NCBI GenBank assembly: GCA_049687015.1
Contig: JBAVIP010000063.1
Span: 1-64,000, forward strand
Length of the DNA: 64,000 bases
From: Methylotenera_A sp049687015
GTDB lineage: Bacteria; Pseudomonadota; Gammaproteobacteria; Burkholderiales; Methylophilaceae
Direction of reading: 5' to 3'
Position 1 is the stretch's first letter. Each line of letters opens with the position of its first letter. Position numbers and translations under genes: made by a program. A model generated the notes under the pieces. It ran no database searches, was not told where the DNA came from, and saw only the letters and a list, made by a program, of their open reading frames with translations. Shown one piece after another: positions 1 through 8,423 of this stretch.

Positions 1-186
1 GATTTTAAAGTGTTTGGTCAAATATCAATGTATATTGGACTTCTTAAACGACAATTCCCTGAGCGCAATATTAGTGGTGTAATTATCGCTGGTAGCATTG
101 ATGATAGTCTTGTTCAAGCATCTGAAATCACTGATAAGATCTCGCTTAAAACTTATCGTATGAGTATTGAGCTTGAAGACGCATAA
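1..186 (+). CDS. C-terminal end of a cassette-encoded protein, possibly a PD-(D/E)XK nuclease (NucS/DUF91-like)
   Basis: The frame is open from base 1 and stops with TAA at 184-186, so only the last 61 residues are seen. The tail has the pattern QISMYIGLLKRQF, then SGVIIAG, then an SIDDSLVQAS segment. This resembles the end of NucS/DUF91-type nuclease domains, where a Q-x3-Y helix is followed by a G-x-I-I-A strand. That is a family-level impression; the catalytic part is outside the window. The stop codon lies inside the 5' arm of an attC site, so the gene is the cargo of an integron cassette. Confidence 0.6.
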   Translation, partial: DFKVFGQISMYIGLLKRQFPERNISGVIIAGSIDDSLVQASEITDKISLKTYRMSIELEDA

Positions 187-269
187 CAAGGCGCTCAACC
201 GGAGCGCGGTTATATTGCGGCTTTGTTTTTCACCTTTCCGGCCCGCGCCCGGTTAGCTTTACGTTGGGC
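181..269 (+). repeat. attC recombination site of the first (partial) cassette
   Basis: The R'' box GCATAAC is at 181-187 and the R' box GTTGGGC at 263-269. The arm AACCGGAGCGCGG (197-209) pairs with CCGCGCCCGGTT (243-254), leaving A203 unpaired. This is the imperfect hairpin with an extrahelical base that integron integrases recognise. R'' and R' do not match in their outer bases, as expected inside an array, because the last six bases of R' belong to the next cassette. Length is 89 bp. Confidence 0.85.
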
Positions 270-827
270 AACTTAGATATGAGAAGTTATCTTCTATTCC
301 TACTGGCTTTAATAGCAATTCCACTTGGCGCCTTTGCTGAAGTCGAGTGTTCAGATGGTCCCGAATGTTGGCCAGAGGGAAGTGCTATGCACAGTGGGTT
401 ATTGCTTGTTGAAAAGCAGAAAACCCTTGCGGCGAAATTAGTTAACACACATGAAGAATTAGTAAATCTTGTCTCTTCTGCGGCTACGCCTGAAAAAGTC
501 TGGATCGATGAGCGATTGTTAAAAGCACTCAAAACTCAACAAGCCGCTTGGGTAAAATATCGATCTGAAGAGTGCGAATTAATTGGATCTCTAACAGGTG
601 CTGGCGGCACTTGGCCATCCACATATGCGAATCGATGTGAGGTAAACCATACCGAACTCAGACTTCGTCGAGTTCGGTCAGCCATCAAATGTATCGAAAA
701 AATCCCCGAGGAAAAGCGTTGGTATGAGCAAAATAACTGCCTGCAACAACTTGCACCACTTACTAACAAGTAAGCCCAACCCATCCATCAAGCGGGACGC
801 GCTAAAGCGCGCCCCTTATGTCAAACG
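264..827 (+). mobile_element. Integron gene cassette 2 (LprI-like cargo)
   Basis: The cassette runs from the TTGGGC after the crossover G at 263 to the crossover G at 827. Its own attC starts with GCCCAAC (774-780), the exact complement of a GTTGGGC junction. The circular form would therefore have matching R'' and R' boxes. It holds one gene, leaving 15 bp before the ATG and no space between the stop codon and attC, which is the usual compact layout of a cassette. Confidence 0.85.
279..773 (+). CDS. Secreted LprI/DUF1311-like lysozyme-inhibitor-family protein
   Basis: 164 residues from ATG 279. An in-frame TTG at 264 is part of the attC core and is a less likely start. The first 20 residues form a signal peptide (MRSYLLFLLALIAIPLGAFA) ending before EVEC. 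The C-terminal half has the LprI/DUF1311 pattern: a helix with LKTQQAAWVKYRSEEC, a GGTW turn, a second Cys (NRCEV) and a helix with TELRLRRVR. Proteins of this family are exported, and some inhibit lysozyme; that role here is inferred from the family only. The stop codon abuts the attC site. It is cassette cargo and could also be a general periplasmic protein of unknown function. Confidence 0.75.
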   Translation: MRSYLLFLLALIAIPLGAFAEVECSDGPECWPEGSAMHSGLLLVEKQKTLAAKLVNTHEELVNLVSSAATPEKVWIDERLLKALKTQQAAWVKYRSEECELIGSLTGAGGTWPSTYANRCEVNHTELRLRRVRSAIKCIEKIPEEKRWYEQNNCLQQLAPLTNK

Positions 828-833
828 TTGGGC
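774..833 (+). repeat. attC (59-base element) of cassette 2
   Basis: R'' GCCCAAC is at 774-780 and R' GTTGGGC at 827-833, perfect complements. Between them, 790-802 pairs with 807-817 around a TAAA loop, with C793 and A797 as extrahelical bases. At 60 bp it is a textbook short attC. Confidence 0.93.
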
Positions 834-1439
834 AATAAAAGGTAAAAGCCCATGAGTGCCGCCTTCGAAATTGCAACAGCAGTATTATTTTCAATCGGTA
901 CTGGTGGAGCGTTAGTACTTGCACTTTCATCTTGGCTAGGTAAAGTTTGGGCAAATCGAATTCTCGAAAAAGAAAAGTTAAAGTACTCAGAGATGCTGGC
1001 AAACTTTGCTCAACGTCTTGATTTTCAGCTTCACTCGTCGAAGGCAGTATTTGACGCTGAGTTTCAAGTTTATCGTGAACTTTGGGATGCCGCCAATAAA
1101 CTTAAACATACAGCCCTCAACATTCGCCCTTGGCATGGTCAAAGCGAAATGACCGCAGAGCAAATAGCTACAAACTATAAATACCTCCAACAAGAGCTAA
1201 TAGCATTTGATTTGTTCGTAAATAATCACAAACCGTTTTTTGCGCCGGCTATTTTCGATGCACTCTCACATCTTCAAAATATGGCATCTATAGAGAACAA
1301 AAAAGCTGCTGCCAGTTCTTCTCTTGAAGGAATCGAATATGCCAGAAGTCGCGTGGACAGTATCATTCCGATTATTGAAGCTAGCGAAGAAGTATGCAAA
1401 TTGATACGTGAGCGGCTTTTTTCTAATATCGTGCCCAAC
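828..1439 (+). mobile_element. Integron gene cassette 3, terminal, with broken attC
   Basis: It begins with TTGGGC at 828 and ends in a GCCCAAC R'' box at 1433-1439, the same pairing as in cassette 2. After that box there is no foldable arm and no GTTRRRY box in the following 120 bases. The 3' part of the attC has been lost, which makes this the last, fixed cassette of the array. Confidence 0.75.
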
Positions 1440-1466
1440 CAATTAAAGGGGTCAGCATCGGAATAA
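852..1466 (+). CDS. Membrane-anchored helical protein of unknown function (cassette cargo)
   Basis: 204 residues. An N-terminal membrane segment (about residues 5-31) is followed by a charged helical region with a probable coiled coil (RILEKEKLKYSEML) and an F-x-V-Y-R-E-L-W-D motif near 72-80. No family is recognised. The C-terminus runs through the R'' box of the cassette's attC (codons CCC AAC), so the last dozen residues are attC-derived and then chromosomal; the original stop may have been a few codons different. It could be an envelope-associated protein of the kind often found in cassettes. Confidence 0.7.
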   Translation: MSAAFEIATAVLFSIGTGGALVLALSSWLGKVWANRILEKEKLKYSEMLANFAQRLDFQLHSSKAVFDAEFQVYRELWDAANKLKHTALNIRPWHGQSEMTAEQIATNYKYLQQELIAFDLFVNNHKPFFAPAIFDALSHLQNMASIENKKAAASSSLEGIEYARSRVDSIIPIIEASEEVCKLIRERLFSNIVPNQLKGSASE

Positions 1467-1488
1467 CTTTCTTGATTAGCGCATCTGA

Positions 1489-1824
1489 TTAACCAAACCT
1501 GATATCCAGGCTTTCATCCACTAGCCTGGAAAGCTGAGTTTTTTTGCGCATGCTTTGCCTGTCGTTAAGGCGTTTTTGAGCAGCTTGAGGGAAATCGGTA
1601 AACCGAATGACATTACGCTCGATTAGCATGGAGATCAGGTCTTCTAATACACGTGCCAGTTGAATATCACTTTCACGGAATGGTGCATTTTCAGCCAATG
1701 AGTTTTCTAAAAACTCAAGATACTCTTTGGCATTATCTTCAACATACTCCCACCCTTCGCCGAGGTTTTCTGTCGCGCTTGCAGCAACAACACTGCTTTG
1801 CGCATTTTTAAAAACGTAAGCCAT
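1489..1824 (-). CDS. Conserved small protein annotated elsewhere as tryptophan synthase beta subunit-like
   Basis: 111 residues from ATG 1824, chosen because GAGG lies five bases upstream; an in-frame start at 1854 has no better site. The C-terminal half has the conserved pattern RVLEDLISMLIERNVIRFTD followed by FPQAAQKRL and a run of basic residues. As I recall, this family is carried by many beta- and gammaproteobacteria under the misleading label tryptophan synthase subunit beta-like; it has no PLP-enzyme motifs and its function is unknown. It is the first chromosomal gene after the integron tail. Confidence 0.7.
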   Translation of the reverse strand: MAYVFKNAQSSVVAASATENLGEGWEYVEDNAKEYLEFLENSLAENAPFRESDIQLARVLEDLISMLIERNVIRFTDFPQAAQKRLNDRQSMRKKTQLSRLVDESLDIRFG

Positions 1825-1986
1825 ATCCACCTCACCGACCTGATAATTTTGCAATGAGATGATTTTAGGACTAGTTGTCTGATTTATATCTTTAAAACAG
1901 AGGGTTAATTACTGTTTAGACTATGGTTTTATTGCAGGTTAAATGAGTATCAAATTGCCGAGGTAATAATGCCACTGAATTTTTGA

Positions 1987-3081
1987 TTAGATTGCGGCGG
2001 TGATAATTCCACCGCCTAAGCACACATTGCTTTCGTACACAACGGCGGATTGGCCGGGTGTTATCGCCCATTGTTTTTGCCCGAATTTTATTTCCACCTC
2101 TTTTTTATCAAGTCTATCAATTTCACACGGCGCATCGGGCTGGCGGTAGCGGGTTTTGGCAGCGTATACCCAGTTGGTAATGGGTTCTTCCTCACTTATC
2201 CAATGCAGTTGACTGGCTTTCAGGCCGTCGCTGAGTAACAGCGGATGTTCGTGGCCTTGTACAACAATGAGCTCATTGTTGGCCATATCTTTTGCGGCTA
2301 CAAACCACGGCTCACCATTGCTTTCGCGGCTGCCGCCGATTTTTAAGCCTTGGCGTTGCCCGAGCGTGTAATACATCAAACCGTCGTGATGGCCGACCAG
2401 CTTGCCTTCCGGCGTTTTAATGTCTCCGGGTTTTCGTGGCAAATAGCGTTGCAAAAACTCCTGAAAAGGCCGCTCGCCAATAAAGCAGATGCCAGTGGAA
2501 TCTTTTTTCTCGGCATTGATTAACCCCGCCTTGCGCGCCATTTCGCGTACTTCGCGTTTTAAATAGGTACCAAGCGGGAACAGTGTTTTGCTAAGCTGCG
2601 CTTGGTTTAAACGATACAGAAAATAGCTTTGGTCTTTGCTGCCGTCATCGGCTTTGAGCAGTTGATAACTACCGAGTTTAAGCGGGTTTTCACGCACCTG
2701 CGCGTAGTGGCCGGTGGCGATTAAATCTGCACCCAGACCCATGGCATGGTCAAGAAAAGCTTTGAATTTGATTTCTGCATTGCATAAAATGTCCGGGTTG
2801 GGTGTGCGGCCCGCCTGGTATTCCTCTAAAAAATTGGCAAATACGCGGTCTTTGTACTCTTTGCTGAAATTCACCGCTTCGATTTCAATGCCGAGTTTAT
2901 CGGCCACCGAAACCGCATCAATTAAATCTTGTTTAGATGAACAGTATTCATCGTCATCGTCGTCTTCCCAATTTTTCATGAAAAGGCCGATGACCTCATA
3001 ACCTTGCTGCTTTAACAGCATGGCGGTAACGGATGAATCTACGCCGCCAGACAAACCAACCACCACGCGCTGTTTTTTCAT
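1987..3081 (-). CDS. mnmA: tRNA-specific 2-thiouridylase MnmA
   Basis: 364 residues, normal family length. MnmA activates U34 of Lys, Glu and Gln tRNAs with ATP and inserts sulfur passed on from the IscS/Tus relay. The PP-loop SGGVDSS is at residues 11-17. The two catalytic cysteines are present: Cys100 in NPDILCN and Cys199 in TGICFIGERPF. ATG overlaps the stop of nudJ by four bases, so the two genes are translationally coupled, as is common in proteobacteria. Confidence 0.97.
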   Translation of the reverse strand: MKKQRVVVGLSGGVDSSVTAMLLKQQGYEVIGLFMKNWEDDDDDEYCSSKQDLIDAVSVADKLGIEIEAVNFSKEYKDRVFANFLEEYQAGRTPNPDILCNAEIKFKAFLDHAMGLGADLIATGHYAQVRENPLKLGSYQLLKADDGSKDQSYFLYRLNQAQLSKTLFPLGTYLKREVREMARKAGLINAEKKDSTGICFIGERPFQEFLQRYLPRKPGDIKTPEGKLVGHHDGLMYYTLGQRQGLKIGGSRESNGEPWFVAAKDMANNELIVVQGHEHPLLLSDGLKASQLHWISEEEPITNWVYAAKTRYRQPDAPCEIDRLDKKEVEIKFGQKQWAITPGQSAVVYESNVCLGGGIITAAI

Positions 3082-3530
3082 AGGTGAGTAACTGCTTCTA
3101 GTGGATAACGCTTGCCTGCTAAATAGTCTTCAATGCAAGTTAATACTTGCGGGCTGCGCATCAGGCCCGCCTTATCGCGAATTTCGTCTATGTCCATCCA
3201 CACCGCTTGCACAATGCCGTCGTCCAGTTCTTGCATGGGGTAATTCACCCCCACTTTGCCGATAAAAGCAAAACGCAAATAGGTAGTGTCATTATGCGGG
3301 TGCTTCCAATGGTAAACGCCTAGCAATGCTTCAGGCGTGAATTCGTAAGCCGATTCTTCCATAGTTTCACGAATGACGGCCTGCAGCAATGTTTCGCCGT
3401 CTTCCAGATGCCCGGCAGGCTGATTAAAGCGGTTGCCGCGATCGGTATTTTCTTCTACCAATAAAAACTTGCCGTTTTGCTCGATAATCGCCGCGACGGT
3501 GGTATTGGGTTTCCAGGGTTGTTTTTTCAC
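3078..3530 (-). CDS. nudJ: NUDIX phosphatase NudJ
   Basis: 150 residues from a GTG start; the family's usual start lies just before the first beta strand. The Nudix box runs from G40 to about residue 62 (G-x5-E-x7-RE-x2-EE), with Ala in place of the final Gly. Outside the box, NQPAGHLE and C-terminal RSP and RYPLE blocks match the NudJ (YmfB) subfamily. NudJ hydrolyses thiamin-precursor and nucleotide pyrophosphates. Linkage to mnmA supports the call. Confidence 0.9.
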   Translation of the reverse strand: MKKQPWKPNTTVAAIIEQNGKFLLVEENTDRGNRFNQPAGHLEDGETLLQAVIRETMEESAYEFTPEALLGVYHWKHPHNDTTYLRFAFIGKVGVNYPMQELDDGIVQAVWMDIDEIRDKAGLMRSPQVLTCIEDYLAGKRYPLEAVTHL

Positions 3531-3567
3531 AAAAGTTATCTTTTAATTTAATGCTGTTATTTTACTG

Positions 3568-4203
3568 CTAACTGGCTAATTGCGGAAACAGTCCGGTTAA
3601 GCCGTGCGCGATAAATTCCACTGCCATTGCGGCTAAAATCAGCCCCATCAAACGCGTGACAATGTTGATGCCTATGGTGCCAAGCTGTCGTGAAATGGCG
3701 TCAGAAAGTTTTAGCACCAGCCAAATAATCACTGCAATAATTAATACGGGGATTACTAATGACACGTGTCCCAAAAAAGTAGGTTGCTGCTGTGCGCTTA
3801 AAATCATGCTGGAAATTGCACCAGGCCCAGCTAACAACGGGATGCTAAGTGGCACAATTGCAATCACTTCACGCTCGGTAAGGTTTTGCGCTTCTTCGGC
3901 CGTTTGCCGCGTCCCGCCTTGTTTACCGTGCATCATGGAAATAGAAATAAGCATCAGTAAAATTCCGCCACCCACCTGAAACGATGGAATGCTAATGCCA
4001 AAAAAATTCAAAATACCATCGCCAATAAAAGCTGATAAAGTGAGCACAATAAACACACTTAAGGCCACTGTTCTGGCGGTTTTAGCGCGATCTTGTTTGC
4101 GCCAGCCAGCGGTAGCGCTAATAAAAATAGGAACACTGCCAATCGGGTTGACGATAGCGAGCAGGGCAATGGTGGTTTTTATTAAATAAGCCCAATCGGT
4201 CAT
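3568..4203 (-). CDS. MarC-family integral membrane protein
   Basis: 211 residues with six hydrophobic segments and the MarC signature regions: LLAIVNPIGSVPIF near the N-terminus and LSIPLLAGPGAIS in the middle. The repeated NP and GPG turns are typical. The family has no firm physiological role; early links to multiple antibiotic resistance in E. coli were not upheld. It is co-directional with nudJ-mnmA, 37 bases upstream of nudJ. Confidence 0.92.
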   Translation of the reverse strand: MTDWAYLIKTTIALLAIVNPIGSVPIFISATAGWRKQDRAKTARTVALSVFIVLTLSAFIGDGILNFFGISIPSFQVGGGILLMLISISMMHGKQGGTRQTAEEAQNLTEREVIAIVPLSIPLLAGPGAISSMILSAQQQPTFLGHVSLVIPVLIIAVIIWLVLKLSDAISRQLGTIGINIVTRLMGLILAAMAVEFIAHGLTGLFPQLAS

Positions 4204-4264
4204 GTGTGTGTTTTAAACCGTTTTATCATTTTGACAATTTCATATAGTAAATTAAAGTAATCAC

Positions 4265-4852
4265 ATGTTGAGAAAAATTATACTGGCCTCACAAAGCCCA
4301 CGACGCGTGGCGCTGCTAAAGCAAATGGGTATCGATTGCCTTGTGATGCCCGCCGATATTAACGAGGCGGCACTTGTCAACGAATCGCCAGCCGACTATG
4401 TGTTGCGGTTGGCCGAACAAAAAGCGTTTGTAACGCTTAAACAACTGGATGGACAGCATGCGGATCTGCCTGTTCTGGCGGCAGATACAACGGTTGCTTT
4501 GGGAAAGGAAATATTGGGCAAGCCCGAAAATGACGCGGATGCATTTAATATGCTTAAAAAATTATCGGGCAGCACCCATCAAGTGCACACGGCGGTAGCC
4601 GTTGCGTTTAATGGCCGGCTTGAGAACGCGTTAAATACCACTTTGGTACAGATGATGCCGCTCACCGATGCTATGATAGCGGCTTATATCGCCACAGGCG
4701 AGCATCGAGATAAAGCGGGTAGCTACGCCATACAAGGTTTGGCTGGCAACTGGATCAAAAGAATCGAGGGTAGTTATACCGGCGTGATGGGTTTGCCGGT
4801 GCATGAAACCACCATGCTTTTAGATAAAATAGGCATAATTAAAAAAGATTAA
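4265..4852 (+). CDS. maf: Maf-family nucleotide pyrophosphatase (YhdE type, dTTP/UTP)
   Basis: 195 residues. Maf proteins hydrolyse non-canonical or excess nucleoside triphosphates. The N-terminal ASQSPRR motif, the AADTTVALG block and the DKAGSYAIQGL block are all present. The sequence is nearer to E. coli YhdE (dTTP/UTP) than to YceF. As in E. coli, rng lies directly downstream (14 bases), which supports the assignment. Confidence 0.93.
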   Translation: MLRKIILASQSPRRVALLKQMGIDCLVMPADINEAALVNESPADYVLRLAEQKAFVTLKQLDGQHADLPVLAADTTVALGKEILGKPENDADAFNMLKKLSGSTHQVHTAVAVAFNGRLENALNTTLVQMMPLTDAMIAAYIATGEHRDKAGSYAIQGLAGNWIKRIEGSYTGVMGLPVHETTMLLDKIGIIKKD

Positions 4853-4866
4853 AGTTAGGGTCAAGT

Positions 4867-6327
4867 TTGGGACAAGAGATACTCATTAATGTAACTCCGC
4901 AAGAAACGCGGGTAGCGGTGATGGAGCATGGCGTTGCGCAAGAGTTGCATATCGAACGCAGTTCATCGCTTGGCATTGTAGGCAACATATATCGCGGCAA
5001 GGTTTGTCGTGTATTGCCAGGCATGCAATCGGCTTTTGTGGAAATCGGCCTACAGCGTGCGGCTTTTCTGCATGCGGCCGACATTATGGAATGCCATGTT
5101 GATGGCGAGCCACAAACTGAGCGGCCGATTCAGGAAGTATTGCACGAAGGTCAATCGATTATCGTGCAAGTGATTAAAGAACCCATCGGTACAAAAGGCG
5201 CGCGCTTAACGACTGAAATCAGCATCGCCGGGCGATTTTTAGTATTTTTGCCGCATCAGGATCATATTGGCGTATCGCAACGCATTGAAGATGAAGACGA
5301 GCGCGAACATTTGCGTAATCGTTTGCTGGGCTTGCTGCCAGAAAAAAGAAGCGGTGGATATATCATTCGCACTATGTCTGAAACGGCCAGCGATACCGAG
5401 CTTTTGGCTGATATCGAATACTTGCAAAAGGTTTGGGCAAAAATCCAGCAGGATAGCCAGCACGCAGGTGAGCGTTCACTGGTGTTTTACGATTTAAGTT
5501 TACCCAGACGCATGTTGCGCGATGTGGTCAATGATCAAACCGTGAGCATTCGAGTGGATTCTAAGGCGACTTACGAGCAGCTAAAAGAGTTTGCCGAGTT
5601 GTACGTAGCAAAGGCGGTCAAGCCTTTGTATCACTACCAAGGCGAGCGGCCCATTTTCGATTTTTATAATATCGAAAAAGAAATCGAAAATGCGCTTTCA
5701 CGTAAGGTGGAACTTACCTCTGGCGGTTATTTGATTTTTGATCAAACCGAAGCGCTGACGACGGTGGATGTCAACACGGGCAGTTTTGTCAGTGGTAAAA
5801 ATTTATCGGATACGATTTTTAAAACCAATTTAGAGGCTGCGCAGTGCATTGCACGCCAGCTCAGGTTGCGCAATTTGGGTGGCATTATCATCATCGATTT
5901 TATTGATATGGATGAAGAAGCGCAGCGCGAAACGGTGCTGGCAGAGCTTAAAAAAGCGGTGGAATTAGATCGTGCCCGCACTGGCATTAACGGCTTTTCA
6001 TCTTTAGGCTTAGTGGAAATGACACGTAAGCGAACCCGCGAAAGCTTGGCGCATTTGCTGTGTGAAACGTGCGGGGTATGTGATGGACGCGGTGAATATA
6101 AAACCGCGCAGACCATTTGTTATGAAATTATGCGCGAGCTTTTACGCGAATCCAAACAGTTTAATGCCAAAGAGTTTAAAGTGATTGCATCGACTAGCGT
6201 GATTGACTTACTGCTGGATGAAGAATCGCAAAGTCTGGCCAATTTGTCAGATTTTATAAATAAACGCGTAACGCTGCAGGCCGATAGCCAATATGCACGC
6301 GAAGCGTTCGATATAGTATGGATATAG
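4867..6327 (+). CDS. rng: Ribonuclease G
   Basis: 486 residues, starting at TTG 4867; this is the only start that keeps the conserved E-I-L-I-N-V-T-P beginning. RNase G is the endoribonuclease that matures the 5' end of 16S rRNA. The S1 domain spans about 35-125. The metal-binding aspartates are D301 (TTVDVNTGSF) and D344 (IIIDFIDMD), at the RNase E/G positions. A Cys-rich zinc-link region (CETCGVCDGRG) lies near residue 395. It forms an operon with maf. Confidence 0.95.
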   Translation: MGQEILINVTPQETRVAVMEHGVAQELHIERSSSLGIVGNIYRGKVCRVLPGMQSAFVEIGLQRAAFLHAADIMECHVDGEPQTERPIQEVLHEGQSIIVQVIKEPIGTKGARLTTEISIAGRFLVFLPHQDHIGVSQRIEDEDEREHLRNRLLGLLPEKRSGGYIIRTMSETASDTELLADIEYLQKVWAKIQQDSQHAGERSLVFYDLSLPRRMLRDVVNDQTVSIRVDSKATYEQLKEFAELYVAKAVKPLYHYQGERPIFDFYNIEKEIENALSRKVELTSGGYLIFDQTEALTTVDVNTGSFVSGKNLSDTIFKTNLEAAQCIARQLRLRNLGGIIIIDFIDMDEEAQRETVLAELKKAVELDRARTGINGFSSLGLVEMTRKRTRESLAHLLCETCGVCDGRGEYKTAQTICYEIMRELLRESKQFNAKEFKVIASTSVIDLLLDEESQSLANLSDFINKRVTLQADSQYAREAFDIVWI

Positions 6328-6349
6328 TTTGTGCGGATTTAAGCGCTAT

Positions 6350-8377
6350 TTAGGTTCCTGGCGCAGTTGTTACCACATTTAAAAACGGCATTTCAGGTAA
6401 TTTGAGGGTTTTATCCAGATACACGTCAATTTTCTCTGCCGCTACCTTGGCTCTCATTGCTGGCAGCACAGCCTTCATCAATTGCAGCAACATGGTGTCT
6501 AGTGCCTGGCTCTCTTTGGCAATCAAGGCATATTCATGTTCCACAATAGCCAATTGATTATCTAGCGCTTCAGCACTCGCTTTAGCTTCCATCAGGTTTT
6601 TGGTGCGTTCATCCAAGCTGATTTTGTGTTCTGCTATTTGTATTTTAAGAGTGCTTAATATGTCTTGAAGCCAGCGCTCACAGTCTTTTTCGGCATGTTC
6701 AAATATTTTTTGTGTTTGCGATCCTAAGCTTAAGAAAAATTTGCGGATTAAAAAATGTTTTTCGGTGAGCACATTCACAGGGTCGGTGCAAAAATCATCA
6801 GTGATTTTTTCCAACGCTTTCATATTGTTAACAAAGTTTGACATATCCAGTTCGGGCGGGTCGAATAAATCAAAGCCATGTTTTGATTGAAAAACTTCAT
6901 AGATACTATCTGCTAATTTTTTGATGTCATTGCTTTCCTTAGTTACAAACTCCGCTAATTCGTTTGCCTGTTTCATTAAGTTGCGCATGCCTAGATTAAG
7001 GCCAATAGTCGTCCAGCTATCGCCTATTTCCTGGCGACTTTTGGCAAGCGAGGTATCTAAGTAAGTAAGGCTTAAGTGTCGTAACAACTTTTTACCAGTA
7101 TGGGAAATTTTCTCATTTGCCTGGTTAAAAGTGGGAATCGATGCTTCGTAGCGTATTCTATCGGCTACCACCCTGGCAAGAATGTGTTTTGAAGCATCTG
7201 CGTTTTGGTTTCTAATATCTTTTAATTCAAGTACTTGCTCACGTAAGCTAGCTAGGCGTTTCTGTACAATTTTACGCGAGCTTTTAATCATTTCACTGCA
7301 TTCGCTGGCAACTGTTCTGCCTAAAATTTCTTGCTTGGCTTGTATGATTTGATTGCCCAATGTAGTTTCTAATTCAACAATTCCACTTTTTTGTAGGAGC
7401 TCAGCGTTCCTCTTGATTTTGGCTACCAGCGCCTTTTGTGCAGAAATAGCGAATACGCTTTCGGGCGCAATGCCTAGTTGATGTGCGGTGATATTAATTT
7501 GCCTCTCGATTTCATTCGCCACATCTTGCTTGGATTTTAGGTCATCCCACAACATATCCACTTTATTGAGTAAAACCAATTTGTATTTGGCACGCCCTTT
7601 AATATGCTCATTCCAGATTCGCATGTCCGATTGCGTGATGCCCGTATCGGTAGAGGTTAGAAACAATATGGCGTGTGCACCGGAAATAATGCTGAGCGTG
7701 AGCTCAGGTTCTGCGCCTAAGCTATTGAATCCTGGTGTGTCGATTACAACCAAGCCACTTTTAAGCAATGGATGCGGGTAATTAATAATGGCATGGCGCC
7801 AAGCAGGAATCTTAAGTGAGCCTTGCTTTTCCAGCTCCTGGACCATGCTTATATCTTGCGGATTGAACAGGCCCAATTCTTCGGCTTTATCTTGTGTCAC
7901 ATCTTTTTGCTCGGTCAGCTTGAGCAATATTTCTTTCATTTCCTCGGGAGAGTCAATATTCAGCCTGAATTTTTCCCAGGCTTTGGGTGTGGTTTTTAGG
8001 TAGGTGAGCGAATCCTCACTAAGGCGGGTATCAATGGGTAAAAGTTTAATCGAGGGCTCTTCACCTGCATCCCAGAAAATTTCGGTAGGGCACATGGTAG
8101 TGCGGCCGGGTTCGCTTGGCAGCAGGCGCTGGTTGAAATCAGCAAAAAATAGTGCGTTGATGGTTTCTGTTTTACCGCGCGAGAATTCCGCCACAAACGC
8201 CATCACGATCTGATCGCGCTTGAGCATTTCCAGTATATCGTACAGGCGCAACTCTTGAACGGCATCAGACAGATTGCTGCTTGTCAGCCAGTCTCGATAA
8301 TCGCTGATGGTTTTGATTAAGCTAGCACGCCACTCCTGGTATTCGTTGACTTTAGCATGTAAAGTTTCAATTATCAT
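6350..8377 (-). CDS. Dynamin-like GTPase
   Basis: 675 residues. GTPase motifs are visible: P-loop AEFSRGKT (63-70, with Ala as first residue), G2 TTMCPTE around 93-99, G3 DTPG (213-216) and G4 NKVD (271-274). The rest is long, charged alpha-helix, as in the stalk of bacterial dynamin-like proteins. Such proteins remodel or fuse membranes; the specific role here is unknown. There is no obvious transmembrane segment. It is convergent with rng, 22 bases apart, and appears to be a single gene. Confidence 0.88.
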   Translation of the reverse strand: MIIETLHAKVNEYQEWRASLIKTISDYRDWLTSSNLSDAVQELRLYDILEMLKRDQIVMAFVAEFSRGKTETINALFFADFNQRLLPSEPGRTTMCPTEIFWDAGEEPSIKLLPIDTRLSEDSLTYLKTTPKAWEKFRLNIDSPEEMKEILLKLTEQKDVTQDKAEELGLFNPQDISMVQELEKQGSLKIPAWRHAIINYPHPLLKSGLVVIDTPGFNSLGAEPELTLSIISGAHAILFLTSTDTGITQSDMRIWNEHIKGRAKYKLVLLNKVDMLWDDLKSKQDVANEIERQINITAHQLGIAPESVFAISAQKALVAKIKRNAELLQKSGIVELETTLGNQIIQAKQEILGRTVASECSEMIKSSRKIVQKRLASLREQVLELKDIRNQNADASKHILARVVADRIRYEASIPTFNQANEKISHTGKKLLRHLSLTYLDTSLAKSRQEIGDSWTTIGLNLGMRNLMKQANELAEFVTKESNDIKKLADSIYEVFQSKHGFDLFDPPELDMSNFVNNMKALEKITDDFCTDPVNVLTEKHFLIRKFFLSLGSQTQKIFEHAEKDCERWLQDILSTLKIQIAEHKISLDERTKNLMEAKASAEALDNQLAIVEHEYALIAKESQALDTMLLQLMKAVLPAMRAKVAAEKIDVYLDKTLKLPEMPFLNVVTTAPGT

Positions 8378-8423
8378 GGCGCTATTATAAGTAGATATTG
8401 AATTGTAAGTTAAGGTGCTAGGT

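Noticed and set aside
1440..1490. Third complete attC
   Set aside because: R'' is clear, but no pairing arm and no GTTRRRY follow within 120 bases. AAAGGGGTCAG nearby resembles a dispersed repeat, not an attC arm.
4231..4259. TTGACA upstream of maf as a promoter
   Set aside because: The hexamer is perfect, but no acceptable -10 box lies 16-18 bases further; TATAGT is only six bases away.
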